64,000 nt of DNA from Mycobacterium sp. 852013-50091_SCH5140682. Lineage in GTDB: Bacteria; Actinomycetota; Actinomycetes; Mycobacteriales; Mycobacteriaceae. The notes below the pieces were generated by a model. That model ran no database searches. It was not told where the DNA came from and saw only the letters and a list, made by a program, of their open reading frames with translations. Positions 60,998 through 64,000 of this stretch are shown piece after piece. A program made the translations under genes and the position numbers. Location of the stretch: the NCBI RefSeq assembly GCF_001665685.1, contig NZ_LZTB01000018.1:1-64000 (forward strand), read 5' to 3'. The stretch's first letter is position 1, and each line of letters begins with the position of its first letter.

Positions 60998-61696
60998 GTG
61001 CGCATTGACGTCGTCACCATCTTTCCGGCATACCTGGATCCGATCCGGCAGTCGTTGCCCGGCAAGGCCATCGATGCCGGCATCGTCACGCTGGCTGTGC
61101 ACGATCTGCGGGCGTGGACCCACGACGTGCACCGGTCGGTCGACGATTCGCCGTATGGCGGCGGCCCGGGGATGGTCATGAAAGCCCCGGTGTGGGGGCA
61201 GGCGCTCGACGAAATATGTACTGACGAAACACTTCTGGTGGTCCCGACCCCGGCGGGTCGGCTGTTCAACCAGGCGACGGCCGAGCGGTGGAGCACCGAG
61301 AAGCACCTGGTGTTCGCGTGCGGCCGGTACGAGGGCATCGACCAGCGGGTGGCCGACGACGCGGCCCGGCGGATGCGGGTTGAAGAAGTGTCGATCGGCG
61401 ATTACGTGCTTACCGGCGGCGAGTCGGCAGCGCTGGTGATGATCGAGGCGGTCGTTCGCCTGCTGCCCGAGGTGCTCGGCAATCCCGCGTCACACCAACA
61501 GGATTCGCATTCGGACGGGCTGCTCGAAGGGCCCAGCTACACCCGGCCGCCGAGCTGGCGGGATTTGGACGTGCCCCCGGTGCTGCTGTCGGGTGATCAT
61601 GCCAAGGTGGCTGCCTGGCGGCGGGAGCAGGCGTTGCAGCGCACCCGGGAACGCCGCCCGGATCTGCTGGACACCTCCCCGCGAACAGACAGCTAG
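60998..61696 (+). CDS. trmD: tRNA (guanine-37-N1)-methyltransferase
   Basis: A 232-residue SPOUT methyltransferase. Knot motifs: [25 protein letters not shown], and [20 protein letters not shown]. Methylates G37 next to the anticodon and prevents frameshifting. GTG 60998 follows GGAG (60987-60990). Last gene of this operon. Confidence 0.97.
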   Translation: MRIDVVTIFPAYLDPIRQSLPGKAIDAGIVTLAVHDLRAWTHDVHRSVDDSPYGGGPGMVMKAPVWGQALDEICTDETLLVVPTPAGRLFNQATAERWSTEKHLVFACGRYEGIDQRVADDAARRMRVEEVSIGDYVLTGGESAALVMIEAVVRLLPEVLGNPASHQQDSHSDGLLEGPSYTRPPSWRDLDVPPVLLSGDHAKVAAWRREQALQRTRERRPDLLDTSPRTDS

Positions 61697-61752
61697 GCAC
61701 GCGACACGCCGGTGTTCCGGGACCCGAGGGACTGCTCGCGCTACGAGGCAGA

Positions 61753-62682
61753 TCAGATCCGCCCGCCCGGGAACATCGTCTTGACCGCATCGGTGATGGT
61801 CTTGCGGGCGGTGGCGTCGTCGGTGGGTTGCATCGAGCCGACGACCATGACGTAACGCCGGTCAGCACCGATCACGCCGGTGGACAGATGCATCCAGTTG
61901 CCGCCGTTCCAGCAGCACATCCAGCCCTGCTTGACCGCCACCGGCTCGGCGTACAGCCCATCGGGGATGCCGAAACGTTGTGGGTAGCCGTCGATTCCGT
62001 TCGCGGTGGACTGCGCGAGGTTGGCCAGAATCGTGTTGGCCTGCTCCTGGGGCAGCCCACCGCCGCCGCTCATGAGCAGGTCGTAGTAGCGCGCCAGATC
62101 GTCGGCGGTGCTCATGGTGTTCCACCAGTGCCCGTCGTACGGCGTGGAGGTGGACTTCAGGCCGTAGCGTGCCGTCACCCGAGTGATGATGGCGCTGCCG
62201 CCGTTGCGGTTCCAGAAGTTCTCGGCGGCCCCGTCGTCGGAGGACCGCAACATGATGTCGAGGGCCTGGCGGTCGTCGGCCGTGACCGTCGTCTGGCCCT
62301 TGGCCTCCTGCAGCAGCAGGTCGTCGGCGATGAACAGCTTGGCCACCGATGCGATGGGGATCGGCGTCGAGTTCCCGTTGGAGATCAGTTGGCCGGTGCT
62401 GCGATCCAGCACCAGCACCGTGATGTCGGCCCCTGCTTTAGATGCGGTCGAGGTCGCCAGGCTGGCCCGGTTCTGCAGACCGTCGAAGGTTGCTGCGGGC
62501 TCGTCGGGGGGCGCGTCAGGTAGCGGCGCCGCGGTGCCCTGCGGCACGACCACCGTGTACTGCGGCGCGTTGGGGATCGGCGGCGGTGTTCCGTACACCC
62601 TGGCTTCGCAGCCGGCGATGGTGATCATCCCGATCACGCCGGCTGCTGTCACGGTCATCATTCTTGACGGCCGCCCTCGCAT
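61753..62682 (-). CDS. lppW: Serine-hydrolase/beta-lactamase-like lipoprotein LppW
   Basis: A 309-residue lipoprotein: lipobox TIAGC with C25, Pro-rich spacer (30-62), then a class-A beta-lactamase/DD-peptidase-like fold with S112-V-A-K115, SDDGAAENF in the SDN position and KQGWMCC in the KTG position. The imperfect third motif makes true beta-lactamase activity doubtful. GGAGAGGC precedes ATG 62682. Matches Rv2905 in context. Confidence 0.85.
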   Translation of the reverse strand: MRGRPSRMMTVTAAGVIGMITIAGCEARVYGTPPPIPNAPQYTVVVPQGTAAPLPDAPPDEPAATFDGLQNRASLATSTASKAGADITVLVLDRSTGQLISNGNSTPIPIASVAKLFIADDLLLQEAKGQTTVTADDRQALDIMLRSSDDGAAENFWNRNGGSAIITRVTARYGLKSTSTPYDGHWWNTMSTADDLARYYDLLMSGGGGLPQEQANTILANLAQSTANGIDGYPQRFGIPDGLYAEPVAVKQGWMCCWNGGNWMHLSTGVIGADRRYVMVVGSMQPTDDATARKTITDAVKTMFPGGRI

Positions 62683-63044
62683 GCCTCTCCTTAGACCCGG
62701 TAGCTGGAACCCGCATATCGGAAGCGAGCGACACGTGCGCCGCAGTCGTCAGCAACCGTTTTCGGACGGTTCAGACTAACCGGTTGCGGTGGAAATCGCG
62801 TAGCTTGTCGGTGACCGCGTTTCCGGGGTTTCAGGCAGTGTGCTGTACGGCCGAACCGCTGGATCGGCCCGGATTTCACTGGATCGGGGCTCGTCTGGCA
62901 CAATTGAGCAGTTGTCTGCTGCAGCCCAGGGCTGGGTATCGCTACCCGGCCGCTGTCAGATACGCCCCGATACACCCGAAAACTAGCTTCGGCTGCGCGT
63001 CCGCGCATCGGCCCGGAGCCGCTAACAACAAGGAAGTGTCACCG
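62683..63044. other. 362-base intergenic region with the rplS leader
   Basis: The left 180 bases hold nothing I can identify beyond the lppW upstream region. From 62875 it contains the rplS promoter and its leader of about 130 bases, including the hairpin at 62931-62950 (GCTGGGTA/TACCCGGC with loop TCGC, one wobble pair). The AAGGAAG ribosome-binding site is at 63030-63036. Confidence 0.6.
62875..62904 (+). promoter_or_regulatory. Predicted rplS promoter
   Basis: TTCACT (62875-62880), 18-base spacer, CACAAT (62899-62904). TCTGGCACAAT (62894-62904) is identical to the rpsP promoter core. Confidence 0.6.
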
Positions 63045-63386
63045 ATGAACACGCTGGACTTCGTCGATCAGGCGTCGCTGCGCGACGACATCCCGACCTT
63101 CAGCCCCGGCGACACCGTCAACGTGCACGTGAAGGTCATCGAGGGCTCCAAGGAGCGCATCCAGGTCTTCAAGGGTGTCGTGATCCGTCGCCAGGGCGGT
63201 GGCATCCGCGAGACCTTCACCGTGCGTAAGGAGAGCTACGGCGTCGGCGTCGAGCGGACCTTCCCGGTGCATTCGCCCAACATCGATCACATCGATGTCG
63301 TGACCCGCGGTGACGTGCGTCGCGCCAAGCTGTACTACCTGCGCGAGCTGCGCGGCAAGAAGGCGAAGATCAAGGAAAAGCGCTGA
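63045..63386 (+). CDS. rplS: 50S ribosomal protein L19
   Basis: A 113-residue L19 ([36 protein letters not shown] in two parts; ending REKR-like KIKEKR). It sits at the 30S-50S interface. ATG 63045 with AAGGAAG upstream; the long upstream open-frame extension covers the leader and is not real. lepB follows after 55 bases. Confidence 0.97.
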   Translation: MNTLDFVDQASLRDDIPTFSPGDTVNVHVKVIEGSKERIQVFKGVVIRRQGGGIRETFTVRKESYGVGVERTFPVHSPNIDHIDVVTRGDVRRAKLYYLRELRGKKAKIKEKR

Positions 63387-63428
63387 GCGCGTTGTCCTGC
63401 CCGGCGCGGTCCGGACGGCACACGCCGC

Positions 63429-63434
63429 TACTGT
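63429..63434 (+). promoter_or_regulatory. -10 element of lepB (leaderless type)
   Basis: TACTGT, seven bases before GTG 63442. Confidence 0.45.
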
Positions 63435-63441
63435 GGACGCC

Positions 63442-64000
63442 GTGACCGGACCCGCCGACTCTGCCGACTCGTCATCGGAAGACATCGTCAACACCGATTC
63501 CGAGACGTCCAAGCCGGATTCCGGCGCCGCCTCTGAAGACTCCACCGAAGAAGCGCCCAAGCGCAAGCGGTCATCGCTGCGCGAGGGCGCCATTCTGGTG
63601 ACCATCGCGATCGTCCTGTACTACGTGATGCTGACGTTCGTCGCGCGTCCCTATCTGATCCCGTCGGAGTCGATGGAGCCGACGCTGCACGGCTGCAGCG
63701 GCTGTGTCGGCGACCGGATCATGGTGGACAAGGTGACCTACCGGTTCACCAAGCCGAGCCCGGGCGACGTGGTGGTGTTCAAAGGCCCGCCATCGTGGAA
63801 CATCGGCTACAAGTCGATCCGCTCGGACAACACCGCGGTGCGGTGGGTGCAGAACGCGCTCTCATTCATCGGCTTCGTTCCGCCCGACGAAAATGACCTC
63901 GTCAAAAGGGTGATCGCGGTCGGCGGTCAGACGGTCGAGTGCCGCGCCGACACCGGATTGACGGTTGACGGCAAACGCCTCAACGAGCCGTACCTCGACC
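63442..64000 (+). CDS. lepB: Signal peptidase I, 3' end outside the window
   Basis: 186 codons are visible. An acidic/Ser-rich cytoplasmic start (1-45), one membrane segment (about 49-68), then catalytic S77 in PSESMEPTLHG and general-base K155 in LVKRVIAVGGQ. Highly similar to mycobacterial LepB (Rv2903c). Start GTG 63442 is favoured by the -10 element; GTG 63433 is in frame three codons earlier but would lie within it. The gene runs off the end of the window. Confidence 0.95.
   Translation, partial: MTGPADSADSSSEDIVNTDSETSKPDSGAASEDSTEEAPKRKRSSLREGAILVTIAIVLYYVMLTFVARPYLIPSESMEPTLHGCSGCVGDRIMVDKVTYRFTKPSPGDVVVFKGPPSWNIGYKSIRSDNTAVRWVQNALSFIGFVPPDENDLVKRVIAVGGQTVECRADTGLTVDGKRLNEPYLD

Noticed and set aside
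62664..63044. Upstream extension of rplS
   Set aside because: It would add about 127 residues with no similarity to L19 and cover the promoter and leader; ATG 63045 has a ribosome-binding site and gives the standard length.

Overview
The window reads as chromosome of a rapidly growing mycobacterium (Mycolicibacterium type). The support is uniformly high GC, many GTG starts, and gene content typical of the genus: HupB with a Lys/Ala tail, two-domain MutT1, FbiD, SepIVA, tandem Rv2971-type aldo-keto reductases and a lone RAM-domain protein next to thiL. From memory, gene order follows M. tuberculosis Rv2989-Rv2965c and Rv2927c-Rv2903c with local gains and losses. The species cannot be named from the sequence. 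The first 39 bases are not genomic: they are an Illumina Nextera read-1 adapter, so base 40 is effectively a contig end.

Layout. 177-3036: IclR-type regulator divergent from leuCD. 3240-13858: hupB, mutT1, ppk, fbiD, gpsA, a PLP enzyme, ddlA, thiL and ung. 13871-19413: a lipoprotein, rpmB, a FakA-like DAK2 protein, recG and a secreted HNH nuclease. 19481-25049: GNAT/TetR pair, two aldo-keto reductases, lipN, and a DsbA/VKOR disulfide-forming pair. 25099-29557: pyruvate carboxylase, rsmD and coaD. 29523-39062 (minus strand): purine-catabolic cluster (guanine deaminase, xdhC, xdhB, xdhA, 8-oxoguanine deaminase, a nucleobase permease fused to an OHCU-decarboxylase-like domain, and a deleted uricase gene). 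39529-49103: sepIVA, DUF177, rnc, mutM, an OsmC-like protein, acyP, smc, ftsY. 49279-53563: GlnR-type boxes then amt-glnB-glnD. 53618-64000: small secreted and membrane proteins, ffh, an amidohydrolase, two dacB2-type carboxypeptidases, rpsP-khpA-rimM-trmD, lppW, rplS, and lepB cut by the window end.

The most interesting part is the purine cluster. It sits between coaD and sepIVA, the position that holds the PDIM/PGL lipid locus in M. tuberculosis. Its enzymes convert guanine, xanthine and 8-oxoguanine to urate. The first gene, however, is a 52-codon open frame joining the N-terminal tip of uricase directly to the uricase C-terminus, an apparent in-frame deletion of about 250 codons. The next gene carries an OHCU-decarboxylase domain in which the usual catalytic His and Glu read Tyr and Asp. 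The urate-degrading branch therefore looks eroded while the urate-forming branch is intact.

Regulation readable from sequence: at least eleven genes have a TANNNT element 6-9 bases before the start codon (leaderless pattern); two GlnR-type boxes precede amt; a CRP-like palindrome overlaps the predicted purine-cluster promoter; rpsP and rplS share an 11-base promoter core with the same 18-base spacer; rsmD seems to start at CTG, overlapping the pyc stop. I saw no insertion sequence, integrase, phage gene, CRISPR array, rRNA or tRNA.
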